A stretch of 47,808 nucleotides of DNA from Streptomyces aurantiacus. GTDB taxonomy: Bacteria > Actinomycetota > Actinomycetes > Streptomycetales > Streptomycetaceae. The first letter of the stretch is position 1, and the number at the start of each line of letters is the position of its first letter. Below, in pieces: positions 22,432-30,586 of the stretch. The notes beneath the pieces were generated by a model that made no database searches, was not told the DNA's origin, and worked only from the letters and a program-made list of their open reading frames with translations. A program made the position numbers and the translations under genes. Where the stretch lies: assembly GCF_001418335.1 (NCBI RefSeq), contig NZ_LIPP01000119.1:17029-64836 (forward strand), written 5' to 3'.

Positions 22432-23274
22432 TCAGCCGTGGGTCAGGTTCTGGAGGCCGATCACGCGCAGCAGCTCCAGCCGCTCGTAGGACTCGCTGCC
22501 GCGGCGGGCGGTGTGGAGGACCAGCCGCTGGTCGTGCTCCGGGCTCAGCATCACCTCGCAGTCCAGCTCCAGCAGGCCGACGACCGGATGCAGGAAACGC
22601 TTGACGTCGGAGCGGCGCACGGCCACCTCGTGGTCGTCCCACAGCGCCGAGAACTCCTCGCTCCGGGCGCGGAGCCGGCGTACGAGCCCCACGAGGCGCG
22701 CGTCGTCCGGGCGCCGGGCGAGTGTGGCGCGCAGCGTCGCCACCGCCGTACGGGCGGCGCGGTCCCGGTCCTCGGGTGGGAAGAGTTCCCGCGCGGACGG
22801 GTCCGTGAAGTAGCGCCAGGGGATGTTGCGCTCCGCCTCGGGGCGGGCGGACGCATCACCGTGGAGCGCCTTGTCCATGGCGTTCTGCGCGAGGATGTCG
22901 CCGCGGTCGTTCACCACCCGGGCGGGGACGTCGGCCAGCCGGTCGAGGACGAGCAGCAGACCGGGGCGTACGTGTTCCGTGGCCGGCCGGTCGCGTGGGG
23001 GCTCCTCGCCGGCCAGATGGAAGAGGTGGTCCCGTTCGTCGCCGGTCAGCCGCAGCGCGCGGGCGGCGGCGGCGAGCATCTGACGGGACGGGCGCGAGCC
23101 CCTGGCCTGCTCCATCCGCGTGTAGTGGTCGGTGGACATGCCGGCCAGCTGGGCCACCTCCTCGCGGCGCAGCCCCGGGGTGCGGCGCCGCGCGCCCTGT
23201 GAAAGACCCACGTCGGCGGGGGTGAGCCGGGTACGGCAGCGGCGCAGGAAGTCGGCCAGTTCGGATCTGTCCAC
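22432..23274 (-). CDS. XRE-type regulator with MmyB-like ligand domain
   Basis: A 280-residue helix-turn-helix regulator: ELADFLRRCRTRLTPADVGL, then GLRREEVAQLAGMSTDHYTRMEQARGSRPSRQMLAAAARAL (HTH). A MmyB-like PAS-type domain follows (RVVNDRGDILAQNAMDKALHGD, NIPWRYFTDPSARELFP). Family members usually repress a neighbouring SDR or aldo-keto reductase and bind a small hydrophobic ligand. The start (GTG 23274) rests on family alignment; GGAGG is only one base away, so initiation may differ. Divergent from the aldo-keto reductase, its likely target. Confidence 0.83.
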   Translation of the reverse strand: MDRSELADFLRRCRTRLTPADVGLSQGARRRTPGLRREEVAQLAGMSTDHYTRMEQARGSRPSRQMLAAAARALRLTGDERDHLFHLAGEEPPRDRPATEHVRPGLLLVLDRLADVPARVVNDRGDILAQNAMDKALHGDASARPEAERNIPWRYFTDPSARELFPPEDRDRAARTAVATLRATLARRPDDARLVGLVRRLRARSEEFSALWDDHEVAVRRSDVKRFLHPVVGLLELDCEVMLSPEHDQRLVLHTARRGSESYERLELLRVIGLQNLTHG

Positions 23275-23408
23275 GCCTCCACCATGCCCCGGAACGCGGG
23301 ACGTAGCCAGGGACTGCCCGTCCCCGGACAAGGCCGTCTCTCCCGCCGGGTCGGGGCCCGCCGCACGCTGGTGACCGGCGCCGGACATGGTCTCCGGCGC
23401 AGACCTCC

Positions 23409-23438
23409 TCTCCTGCGTCTCCTGCGCACTCTCCTGCG
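23409..23438. repeat. Three direct repeats TCTCCTGCG upstream of the aldo-keto reductase
   Basis: Identical 9-bp words at 23409, 23418 and 23430 in the last 50 bp before the aldo-keto reductase start. They could form a binding array for the divergent XRE regulator, or be simple-sequence drift. Confidence 0.45.
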
Positions 23439-23457
23439 AAGAAGGGCATGATCCGCC

Positions 23458-24480
23458 ATGCGATACCGCACACTCGGCCGGACCGGCATCAAGGTCAGCC
23501 CCTACGGGCTCGGCGCGTTGATGTTCGCCACGTCCGTGGGCAACCCCGACCCCGACGACTCGGCCCGCGTCATCCACAAGGCGCTGGACGCGGGGATCAA
23601 CCTCATCGACACCGCCGACGTCTACGGCGACTCCGAGGAGGTCGTCGGCAAGGCGCTCAAGGGGCGACGGGACAACGTCGTCCTCGCGACCAAGGTGAGC
23701 CGCCCGACCGGTGACGACCCCAATCAGCAGGGCACCTCGCGGCGCCACATCGTGACCGCGGTCGAGAACTCGCTGCGCCGCCTGGGGACCGACCACATCG
23801 ACCTCTACCAGATCCACGTGCCGGACCCCACCACGGACATCGAGGAGACGCTGTCCGTGCTCTCCGACCTGATCCACAGCGGGAAGGTCCGCGCGATCGG
23901 GACGTCCGCGACGCCGGCGTCCGACATCGTCGAGGCCCGGTGGGCGGCCGAGCGGCGCGGTCTGGCCCGGTTCCACACCGAGCAGCCGCCGTACTCGCTG
24001 CTCAACCGCGGTGTCGAACGCGAGGTGCTGCCGGTCGCGCAGCGCCATGGGGTGGGCACGCTGGTGTGGGGCCCGCTCGGGCAGGGGCTGCTCACGGGGC
24101 GTGTCCGCAAGGGCGAGGAGAACCGGCTGCGCCGCGCCGCCTTCTTCAAGCACCTCAACGACGAGCGCCGTCTCGACGTCGTCGAGCAGTTCATCTCGCT
24201 CGCCGAGGAGGCGGGGATGCCGCTGACCCACCTGGCCATGGCGTTCGCCATCGCCCACCCCGGCGTGACCAGCGCGCTCGCCGGTCTGCGCACGATGAGC
24301 CACCTGGACGACCTGCTGGCGGGCCTCGACGTGGTGCTCACCGACGACATCCTGGACCGGATCGACGAGATCGTGCCGCCGGGCACCGACGTCGGCACGC
24401 TGGACCAGGCCTACACACCGCCGGCGCTCCAGCGGGCGGCCCTGCGTCGCCGCCCGCCCGGCGAACGCACGGCAGCCTGA
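23458..24480 (+). CDS. Aldo/keto reductase
   Basis: A 340-residue TIM-barrel NADPH-dependent reductase: MRYRTLGRTGIKVSPYGLGALMF, the catalytic Asp and Tyr in LIDTADVYGDSE, Lys in VVLATKVSRP, His in LYQIHVPD, and the C-terminal NADP region around SALAGLRTMSHLDDLL. It reduces aldehydes or ketones; substrate unknown. GAAGAAGGGC lies 11 nt upstream of the ATG. Divergent from the XRE regulator with a 183-bp gap. Confidence 0.87.
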   Translation: MRYRTLGRTGIKVSPYGLGALMFATSVGNPDPDDSARVIHKALDAGINLIDTADVYGDSEEVVGKALKGRRDNVVLATKVSRPTGDDPNQQGTSRRHIVTAVENSLRRLGTDHIDLYQIHVPDPTTDIEETLSVLSDLIHSGKVRAIGTSATPASDIVEARWAAERRGLARFHTEQPPYSLLNRGVEREVLPVAQRHGVGTLVWGPLGQGLLTGRVRKGEENRLRRAAFFKHLNDERRLDVVEQFISLAEEAGMPLTHLAMAFAIAHPGVTSALAGLRTMSHLDDLLAGLDVVLTDDILDRIDEIVPPGTDVGTLDQAYTPPALQRAALRRRPPGERTAA

Positions 24481-24486
24481 CACCGC

Positions 24487-24511
24487 CCGCCGGTCCGGGC
24501 CGGTCCGGCGG
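24487..24511. terminator. GC-rich hairpin between convergent genes
   Basis: CCGCCGG (24487-24493) pairs with CCGGCGG (24505-24511) over an 11-nt loop, between the aldo-keto reductase stop and the end of the minus-strand DDN-type gene. Short but very stable; a plausible shared terminator. Confidence 0.4.
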
Positions 24512-24527
24512 CCGGTCAGGACCGGGC

Positions 24528-24923
24528 TCAGTCGGCCAGATCGACCCGTACGGTCAGCAGGTTCGTCCCGACGGCGCGGACCGCCAGGCTGTTCATGCGG
24601 GGCAGGGACCTGAGCCTGACGCGCGGGTCGTCCTGGTGCAGCAGACGGGCGGTGCCGTGGTGCCACCGCCCGCCGACGCGGACGCGGACCTTCGGGTCGG
24701 CCTGGATGTTCCGCACGTAGTGCGATTTCTCGCCGTACTCGGAGACGATCCAGAGCTCCTGCCCGACCCGCCGCCCACCGACCGGCGTCCGCCGGGGCAG
24801 CCCGGAGGTCCGTCCGGTGGTCTCGATCAGAGTCTGGAACGGCAACCGCCTGGACAACGGATTGACCACCCACCGCTGAACAGCCGTAACGGCACGGAAC
24901 TTGACCTCATGGCGACGCGACAT
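24528..24923 (-). CDS. Deazaflavin (F420)-dependent nitroreductase family protein
   Basis: A 131-residue DDN/Rv3547-type split-barrel protein: LIETTGRTSGLPRRTPVGGRRVGQELWIVSEYGEKSHYVRNIQADPKVRVRVGGRWHHGTARLL contains the family's TTGRxSG, hydrophobic ELWIV and WxxNlxAnPxV-like stretches. The family binds F420H2 and reduces quinones or nitro compounds, probably at the membrane. AAGGAAACTGAG precedes the ATG. Divergent from a SnoaL-like gene with a striking double palindrome between. Confidence 0.8.
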   Translation of the reverse strand: MSRRHEVKFRAVTAVQRWVVNPLSRRLPFQTLIETTGRTSGLPRRTPVGGRRVGQELWIVSEYGEKSHYVRNIQADPKVRVRVGGRWHHGTARLLHQDDPRVRLRSLPRMNSLAVRAVGTNLLTVRVDLAD

Positions 24924-25017
24924 CTCAGTTTCCTTGCAGTAGGAGGTCTTCTGCCAGCCATTGTGTGGACACGTGGCTCCTCTTCACAGGCCTTGAGCGA
25001 TGGCGTGGCTTGGTTTT

Positions 25018-25057
25018 CGCGACAACCTGTCGTAATCTTTTACGACAGGTTGTCGCG
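25018..25057. promoter_or_regulatory. Double operator: perfect 18-bp inverted repeat, 4-bp spacer
   Basis: The arms (25018-25035 and 25040-25057) are exact complements around TCTT. Each arm itself holds a near-symmetric site CGACA-N3-TGTCG (25020-25032 and 25043-25055), so two dimer sites lie side by side with centres 23 bp apart. Placed between the divergent DDN-type and SnoaL-like genes, it is better explained as a tandem TetR-type operator than a terminator. The TetR at 25922 is the nearest candidate. Confidence 0.65.
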
Positions 25058-25150
25058 TAAAAAGTGCGGGTCGGGGCGCGTGCAGGCCAGGTCCGCGCGC
25101 GGCAGTACGAACGCGCCGACATCGCCGTAGTGAATGGAGAGGCTCTTCCC

Positions 25151-25636
25151 ATGAGTGCCACAGCAATGAGGGCCACTGATCGTGCCGATCTCATCGAACT
25201 GTTCGGCCGGTACGCCGACATCGCGGACCTGAAGGAGTACACCGAGCTGCCCGGTCTCGTCTTCACCGACCCGCTCACGATCGACTTCCAGTCGGTCGCC
25301 GACATTCCGCCGATGACCATCCCGCTCAGCGACTACGTCGAGTCCGTCCGCGCCGGCTTCGTCTCCTTCACGGCGACGCACCACGCCATCACCGGCCACG
25401 TCGTCGACATCGACGGCGACAGGGCGACGATCCACGCGCACGTCCGCGCCGAACACTGGCTCCCGGACGAGCTCGCCGACGGTGGACCCAATCGCTGGCT
25501 GGTGGTCGGCTTCTACGACAACGAGGCGGTTCGCACGGCGGAGGGCTGGCGCCTCAGCAGCGTGAAACTCACCGCGTCGCACCAGGAGAACCCGCACCTG
25601 GCGGGCGTCGCCATGGCCGGCCAGCAGGCACGCTAG
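25151..25636 (+). CDS. SnoaL-like (NTF2-fold) protein
   Basis: A 161-residue protein of the SnoaL_4-like group: RADLIELFGRYADIADLKEYTELPGLVFTDPLTIDFQS, THHAITGHVVDIDGDRATIHAHVRAEHW, then VVGFYDNEAVRTAEGWRLSSVKLT. The cone-shaped fold serves as cyclase, isomerase, dehydratase or simple ligand binder, so function is open. GGAGAGG precedes ATG 25151. The stop codon lies in the left arm of a MITE-like palindrome; removing that element would restore the same TAG, so the protein end is probably original. Confidence 0.75.
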   Translation: MSATAMRATDRADLIELFGRYADIADLKEYTELPGLVFTDPLTIDFQSVADIPPMTIPLSDYVESVRAGFVSFTATHHAITGHVVDIDGDRATIHAHVRAEHWLPDELADGGPNRWLVVGFYDNEAVRTAEGWRLSSVKLTASHQENPHLAGVAMAGQQAR

Positions 25637-25803
25637 GGCCCTTCTGATGGATCTCCGCGGCGTCGCGACGCCCGGCACGCCCTCTCGCCGCACCGGGCAC
25701 AGACCCAAGTACGTCCAGTACGCGGGCCTGTGCCCGGCACGCCGAGAGCACGCACCGAACGCCGCTCCTTCACCCACGGAGATCCATCAGAAGGGCCCTA
25801 GCG
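25631..25803. mobile_element. 173-bp MITE-like palindromic element
   Basis: Perfect 27-bp terminal inverted repeats at 25631-25657 and 25777-25803 (GGGCCCTTCTGATGGATC is the core of the left arm) enclose a region that is itself largely palindromic: CCGGGCACAG (25693-25702) with CTGTGCCCGG (25728-25737), and CTCTCG (25682-25687) with CGAGAG (25743-25748). The ends can be read as TA-flanked, as left by IS630/Tc1-type transposases. It has no coding capacity. Similar GATGGATCTCCG-ended palindromes seem familiar from other Streptomyces. Confidence 0.65.
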
Positions 25804-25921
25804 ACGGCGAAGGCCGTGCGCCGGGCCGGCCGGCGTGCCACCACCGCGCCGAGCGGGACGTACGGGGGCGAACAGGCAGGCCCGGTGCGACGGGAAGGCC
25901 GTGGTGGGGGAGGATGCTCGG

Positions 25922-26551
25922 ATGCCGCGGATCCGGGGAGCCAGTATCGAGGAGCACCACGAGATGGTGTGGGCCGACCTCGCCGAGGCGATGCGGCAGC
26001 TCCTGCTCGAACGCGACTACGAGTCGATCAACATGGGCCACATCGCGGCCCGCGCCGGTCTCGCGCGCAACACGCTCTACAACTACGCCCGTGACAAGAG
26101 CGCGCTGGTCCTGGCGCTGACCGAGCGGGCGGGCCGGCCCATGGTCGACCGTGTCAGCGCGATCGCCGCGCGGACCGCGGACCCGGCCGTGGAGCGGATG
26201 GGGGGGATCATCGAGGCGGTCCTGGAGGCGTTCCGGGACCAGATCATGCAGTTGATGTTCCGGCCGGGCTCCGCGCAGGTGGTCGCCGGGGAGCCCAAGG
26301 GCCCTGACAGCCCGTTCCACTCACTTGTGGTCGAGGTGGAGAACGTCGTCCGGGACGGCATCGCGCGCGGAGAGTTCCGCGACGTCGGCGACGTACAGCT
26401 CGTGGTGGAGCTGCTGTCCGGTGCCATGCGCGCGTGCGCGGAACGCATCAGCCGGGACCCGGCCGCCTTCGAGGCCACGGTCCGCGCGGCCCAGGAGATG
26501 GTCCTCGTGTCGCTGGCACGCCGTCCCGCTGCGGACGGGGTGCACGAGTAG
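25922..26551 (+). CDS. TetR family regulator
   Basis: A 209-residue TetR protein: EMVWADLAEAMRQLLLERDYESINMGHIAARAGLARNTLYNYARDKSALVLALTERAG is the HTH domain (about residues 14-72). The ligand domain follows, with VVEVENVVRDGIARGEFRDVGDVQLVVELLSGAMRACAERI. GGAGG lies 8 nt before ATG 25922. It is 285 bp after the SnoaL-like gene, separated by the MITE-like element, which may have split a former operon. It is the best candidate for the CGACA-N3-TGTCG sites at 25018-25057. Confidence 0.84.
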   Translation: MPRIRGASIEEHHEMVWADLAEAMRQLLLERDYESINMGHIAARAGLARNTLYNYARDKSALVLALTERAGRPMVDRVSAIAARTADPAVERMGGIIEAVLEAFRDQIMQLMFRPGSAQVVAGEPKGPDSPFHSLVVEVENVVRDGIARGEFRDVGDVQLVVELLSGAMRACAERISRDPAAFEATVRAAQEMVLVSLARRPAADGVHE

Positions 26552-26778
26552 CGCCGTCCGCATCCGCGTGAGGCGAACGGGCAGCTCTTCCGGTGGTGCG
26601 CGGGCGACCCTGTCCCGCCGAAACCGGCTCACATCCGTGCGGCCGTGGACTGCCGCGCCACCCCCGACGCTCATATAGATATCCATGGAAGTCGATTGAC
26701 GCGGGGTTCGTACACGTCATCCCCTCCCCATCTCCTATCCTCGCTGCGAGGGCGTCGCCGGGGAAAAAGGGAACACGC

Positions 26779-28677
26779 ATGGACGGGTTGACCCCGGATG
26801 ATCCGGGTTGGATAGGTAATTACCGACTGCTCGGCAGACTCGGTGAGGGCGGCATGGGGCGGGTCTACCTGGCCCGCTCCGACCGCGGCCGTACGGTCGC
26901 GGTCAAGGTCGTCAAGGAAGAGCTGGCTCGCAAGCCCGACTTCCGACGGCGGTTCGCGCAGGAGGTGAAGGCGGCCCAGCGGGTCGGCGGCGAGTGGACC
27001 GCGCCCGTCCTGGACGCCGATACGGACGCACCCACACCGTGGGTCGCCACCGGCTACGTCGCCGGGCCCTCGCTCGCCACGGTGGTGGACCAGCAGTACG
27101 GTCCGCTGCCCCCGCAGTCCGTGCGGGCGCTGGCGGTCGGGCTCGTCCGTGCCCTCCAGGCCATTCACGGCGCCGGGCTCGTGCACCGCGACCTCAAGCC
27201 GTCCAACGTCCTGGTGACGATCGACGGGCCCCGCGTCATCGACTTCGGCATCGCGCGCGCCCTCGACCCGGCCATGCAGTCCACCGACGGGTTCACCATG
27301 ACGGGCGCCGTCGTGGGCTCGCCGGGCTTCATGTCGCCCGAGCAGGTGCGCGGGGAGCGGGTGTCGTACGCGAGTGACGTCTTCTGCCTCGGCACCGTGC
27401 TGGCGTACACCGCGACGGGTCGGCTGCCGTTCGGCGCCGGTGAGGGCGGGATCCACTCGCTGCTCTTCCGGATCGTGAACGAGGAGCCGGACCTCGCGGG
27501 GCTTCCCGGGGAGTGGGAGCGGCTGGTCGAGTGGTGCCTCGTGAAGGACCCGGCGCAACGGCCCTCGCTGGACGAGCTGTTGCGGCACATCGAAAGCATG
27601 GAGGACACCGGCGGCGCGTGGCTGCCGGGCGAGGTGCTGGCGGAGCTCGGCAGACACGCCGTACAGCTCCTGAACCGCGAGGACCCGCAGAGCCAGGTGC
27701 TCGCCGGCCTGGCGCCGGACTCCGGACCGGCCTCCGGCCCGGGATCGCCGGGACCGGGATCGGGATCCGGACCGGGATCCGGACCGGGATGGGGATCGGG
27801 TTCTGGGTCTGCTTCCGGGGCCGGGGCAGTGTCGGGTCCGGCGTCGGGCCCCGTACCGGTACCGGCCGGGGCACCGGCCGCCGCGGCGGCCGGGCCGTTG
27901 GCCGCCCCGCTGCCCGGCTTCGGCCCGCCCGTCGCGTACGACCCGGCCCAGCCGATGTGGCACAGCCCCGCGCCGGGCAGCCTGCGGCCCCCGTCCCACG
28001 TCGCGTCGTTCACGCCCATTCCGACCGCCGGCGCGGTCCGGGGGCTCGGGACGGCCCTGATCGGCCTGCTGGGCCTGTACGCGCTGTCCCTGCTGGTCCG
28101 GGGCGCCATCGCCGGGGAGGCTCTGTTCCAGCTCCAGTCGGTGGACAGTACGGCGGACACTCAGAACATCGCGGACTACGGGGACCTGCAATTCGTGACG
28201 TCGGCGGCCGAAGGCTTCGAATCGCTGCTGGTCGTCGCGCTGTCCGTGCTGTGGGTGATCTGGTTCCGGCGCACGCGGAGCAACGCCGAGGCCTTCGCGC
28301 CGGGGCGCATTCGCCACTCGTTCGGGATGGCGGCCGGCTCCTGGTTCATCCCGGTCGTCTGCCTCTACATGCCCAAGCAGATCAGCAACGACATCTGGAC
28401 GGCGACCACGGGCCGGCTCAAGGGCGCCGAACGGTGGCTGCTGAGCATCTGGTGGTGGTGCTGGAACCTCTACATCCTGGTGTGGGCGAAGGACTGGTTC
28501 GTCGATAACTGGTACGAGAAAGGCGAGTCGGGCGACGCCCTGGACGCCGCTGTCGAATCGATCACAGGCTGCTGCTCCGGCATCCTGTGCGTCGCCCTGG
28601 CCGCCCTCGTCGTCAACCGGCTCACCTCCCACCAGCAGACCCGCTTCGAGGAGACACAGCGCCCCGTACGGCCATGA
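26779..28677 (+). CDS. Membrane Ser/Thr protein kinase fused to DUF4328
   Basis: A 632-residue protein. Residues 1-275 are a Hanks-type kinase with all key elements: LGEGGMGRV (Gly loop, about 21-29), Lys in VAVKVV (K43), HRDLKPSN (136-143), DFG (155-157) and SPEQ. A Gly/Pro/Ser linker with tandem GPGSGS units follows (about 310-380). The last 220 residues match DUF4328, with about five hydrophobic segments (GLGTALIGLLGLYALSLL, LLVVALSVLWVIWF, WWWCWNLYILVW and others). So the kinase should be cytoplasmic and tied to a multi-pass membrane module replacing the usual single anchor and PASTA sensor. AAAGGGAAC lies before ATG 26779. Confidence 0.85.
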   Translation: MDGLTPDDPGWIGNYRLLGRLGEGGMGRVYLARSDRGRTVAVKVVKEELARKPDFRRRFAQEVKAAQRVGGEWTAPVLDADTDAPTPWVATGYVAGPSLATVVDQQYGPLPPQSVRALAVGLVRALQAIHGAGLVHRDLKPSNVLVTIDGPRVIDFGIARALDPAMQSTDGFTMTGAVVGSPGFMSPEQVRGERVSYASDVFCLGTVLAYTATGRLPFGAGEGGIHSLLFRIVNEEPDLAGLPGEWERLVEWCLVKDPAQRPSLDELLRHIESMEDTGGAWLPGEVLAELGRHAVQLLNREDPQSQVLAGLAPDSGPASGPGSPGPGSGSGPGSGPGWGSGSGSASGAGAVSGPASGPVPVPAGAPAAAAAGPLAAPLPGFGPPVAYDPAQPMWHSPAPGSLRPPSHVASFTPIPTAGAVRGLGTALIGLLGLYALSLLVRGAIAGEALFQLQSVDSTADTQNIADYGDLQFVTSAAEGFESLLVVALSVLWVIWFRRTRSNAEAFAPGRIRHSFGMAAGSWFIPVVCLYMPKQISNDIWTATTGRLKGAERWLLSIWWWCWNLYILVWAKDWFVDNWYEKGESGDALDAAVESITGCCSGILCVALAALVVNRLTSHQQTRFEETQRPVRP

Positions 28678-28684
28678 GGCGGGC

Positions 28685-28728
28685 GGCCCGGCGCGTGGCC
28701 ACGACGAGAACGAGAAGCGCGCCGGGCC
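28685..28728. terminator. Hairpin between convergent kinase and metallohydrolase genes
   Basis: GGCCCGGCGCG (28685-28695) pairs perfectly with 28718-28728, leaving a 22-nt loop. It lies just past the kinase stop codon and can serve both genes. Confidence 0.5.
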
Positions 28729-28781
28729 GGGGCCCCGGTGGTGCCGTCTCCTGGCGTCGCCGCCCCAGGCGGTGTTGCCTC

Positions 28782-30380
28782 CTACCGCCCCAGGAACACC
28801 GGGTTCGTGAACGCCGCCAGTGCCCCCGGCAGCGGGCCCGCCGCCACCTCGTGCCGTACCTCCGCGCGTACGTACGCCGCGTACTGGGCCGTCGTACGCC
28901 ACTCCACCGTGCCGGCGCCGGACACCGGGAGGGCGGGGCTCGTGTGCAGGACGCCCTGGTCCGTGACGAGGCGGACCGTGCAGCGGGGGGCGCCCGAGAC
29001 CTCCAGGCGGACCGTGACCGGGTCGTCGCGGTCCACCTTCAACCGGCCGCCGATCCCCGCGTGTTCGCCCTTCGGACCGGTCGCCGAGAACGACAGCGAC
29101 ACCGCCTTCGACTCCGCCACGTAACTGCGGCCCGCCCGGATGCCCTCCTGGATCGCCTCACGGGACAGCTCGTCGGCGAGGACGACCGTCTGCGGGGTGC
29201 CGACCGGGTCGGGGTCGCGGTGCGCGTCGCTGTTGCCCATCGCCGGGATCCAGTCCCGGCCGCCGCGGCCTTCGTGACCTTCGCGGCCCTCACTGCTCTC
29301 ACGGCCTTCGCGCACGGAGGCGACCAGCATGCCGTCCCAGTCGGCCAGCGACACCTCGTCGTCGGGCCCGTACGCGCCGTTCCACACCTCGACCGCGTCC
29401 GCCTCGCCGAAGCCGAACTTCCAGTTGCAGCCGATACAGGTGGCGTGCGGATGGGCGGGGACGACCAGACCGCCGGCCTGGCGGATGCGGCGCGCGTACC
29501 TGCCGAAACGGTTGTCGCGGGCCCGGTAGCGCCAGTCGACGAACGTGCCCGGTTCCGTGCCGAGCGCGACGACGTGACCGTTCCTCGTCGTCACCTCCTC
29601 GCCCAGCAGGATCAGCAGTTCGCCGTCCGGGTGCGGCCCGGCCAGCTCGGCCCAGTGGGCGTGCGCGGAGTGCGTGTTGTGGTCTGACGTGTTGATGAAG
29701 TCGAGCCCCGCCGCCCGCGCGAGCGCCGCGATCTCGGCCGGGGTGCGGCGGCCGTCCGAGTACCAGGAGTGCAGATGGCAGTCGCCCCGGTACCAGGCCC
29801 GGCCCCGGCCCTTCGCCCGCGACGGCGGGTACACCGGCCGCACCGCCTCGCCCGGTTCGCCGTACGTCAGCGTGACGGTGACCTCGTAGGCAAGCCCCTG
29901 CGGAGCCACCGTGTACGGGCCGAGCGCGATGTGCCAGGTGCCCTCGCGGACCGGGCCCGGGAGGTAGCCCGGCGTCGCGTCGTCCGCACGGATGAAGAAC
30001 TCCGTGCGCGCGCCGCCCGACCAGCCACGGAAGCCCTTGCCGCCCAGCTCGGTGCCGTGCTGGTCGAAGATGCCGATGTCGAGCGCGTTGCCCGCGGTGC
30101 CCGCCGGGACGGCAGGCCGCTCGTAGGTGTACGCGACCTTGATCTCCCGTACACCGGACGGGACTTCGACGGGCAGGTACACGAAGTCGGGCGCGCCGGT
30201 GGGCAGGGTGCCGCGCACGGTCCGGGTCTCGGAAGCGTCGGCGGCGTTTGCGGCATCGGCGGCGTCTGCGGCCTGGCTCGGGAAGCTCACGCTTCCCAAC
30301 GTAAGCGCGGCTGCGGCCCCCGTCACGAACAGGGCGCGTCTGCCGACGCCGTGGTCACCGCTGTGGTCGTCCTCGCACAT
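28782..30380 (-). CDS. Exported CehA/McbA family metallohydrolase (PHP domain)
   Basis: A 532-residue PHP-type phosphoesterase/hydrolase. The N terminus GVGRRALFVTGAAAALTLG then PSQA looks like a Tat-type signal, so it is probably exported. After a beta-rich domain (about 60-190), the metal-site motifs appear in order: DCHLHSWYSDG, NTSDHNTH, GEEVTTRNGHVVAL, VPAHPHA and GNSDAH. CehA/McbA proteins include carbaryl hydrolase; most are uncharacterised. ATG 30380 is chosen because GGGGAG lies 7 nt upstream; a GTG at 30410 is in frame. A 45-bp run of 9-bp repeats (29265-29309) inserts EGRESSEGREGHEGR before the last metal motif. Confidence 0.8.
   Translation of the reverse strand: MCEDDHSGDHGVGRRALFVTGAAAALTLGSVSFPSQAADAADAANAADASETRTVRGTLPTGAPDFVYLPVEVPSGVREIKVAYTYERPAVPAGTAGNALDIGIFDQHGTELGGKGFRGWSGGARTEFFIRADDATPGYLPGPVREGTWHIALGPYTVAPQGLAYEVTVTLTYGEPGEAVRPVYPPSRAKGRGRAWYRGDCHLHSWYSDGRRTPAEIAALARAAGLDFINTSDHNTHSAHAHWAELAGPHPDGELLILLGEEVTTRNGHVVALGTEPGTFVDWRYRARDNRFGRYARRIRQAGGLVVPAHPHATCIGCNWKFGFGEADAVEVWNGAYGPDDEVSLADWDGMLVASVREGRESSEGREGHEGRGGRDWIPAMGNSDAHRDPDPVGTPQTVVLADELSREAIQEGIRAGRSYVAESKAVSLSFSATGPKGEHAGIGGRLKVDRDDPVTVRLEVSGAPRCTVRLVTDQGVLHTSPALPVSGAGTVEWRTTAQYAAYVRAEVRHEVAAGPLPGALAAFTNPVFLGR
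29265..29309 (-). repeat. Five in-frame 9-bp repeats encoding (EGX)5 in the metallohydrolase
   Basis: Minus-strand units GAAGGCCGT, GAGAGCAGT, GAGGGCCGC, GAAGGTCAC and GAAGGCCGC encode EGR-ESS-EGR-EGH-EGR. The same size and type of tract is found at 9251-9295 in the LLM gene. Confidence 0.7.
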
Positions 30381-30586
30381 ACTGCTGCTCCCCAGGTTGT
30401 CGTGAGTCACATGGCACTGGTGGCTTGTGGCGCGGGAATGGTGGATACCAGCCTCGTATTCAGCCGTGAACTGCGGGGCAAGGGAAGGGGATCGGCAGTT
30501 TTCGGGAACAGAGCACTCGTACGACGCAATTGGGGTGCCGACTGGTCGGTATGGACACTTGAGCCTCCCGCCGGTAGAGAGGAGTC

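Noticed and set aside
25637..25921. Small genes within the MITE-like palindrome
   Set aside because: Frames on both strands are mirror products of the inverted repeats and have no start signals.
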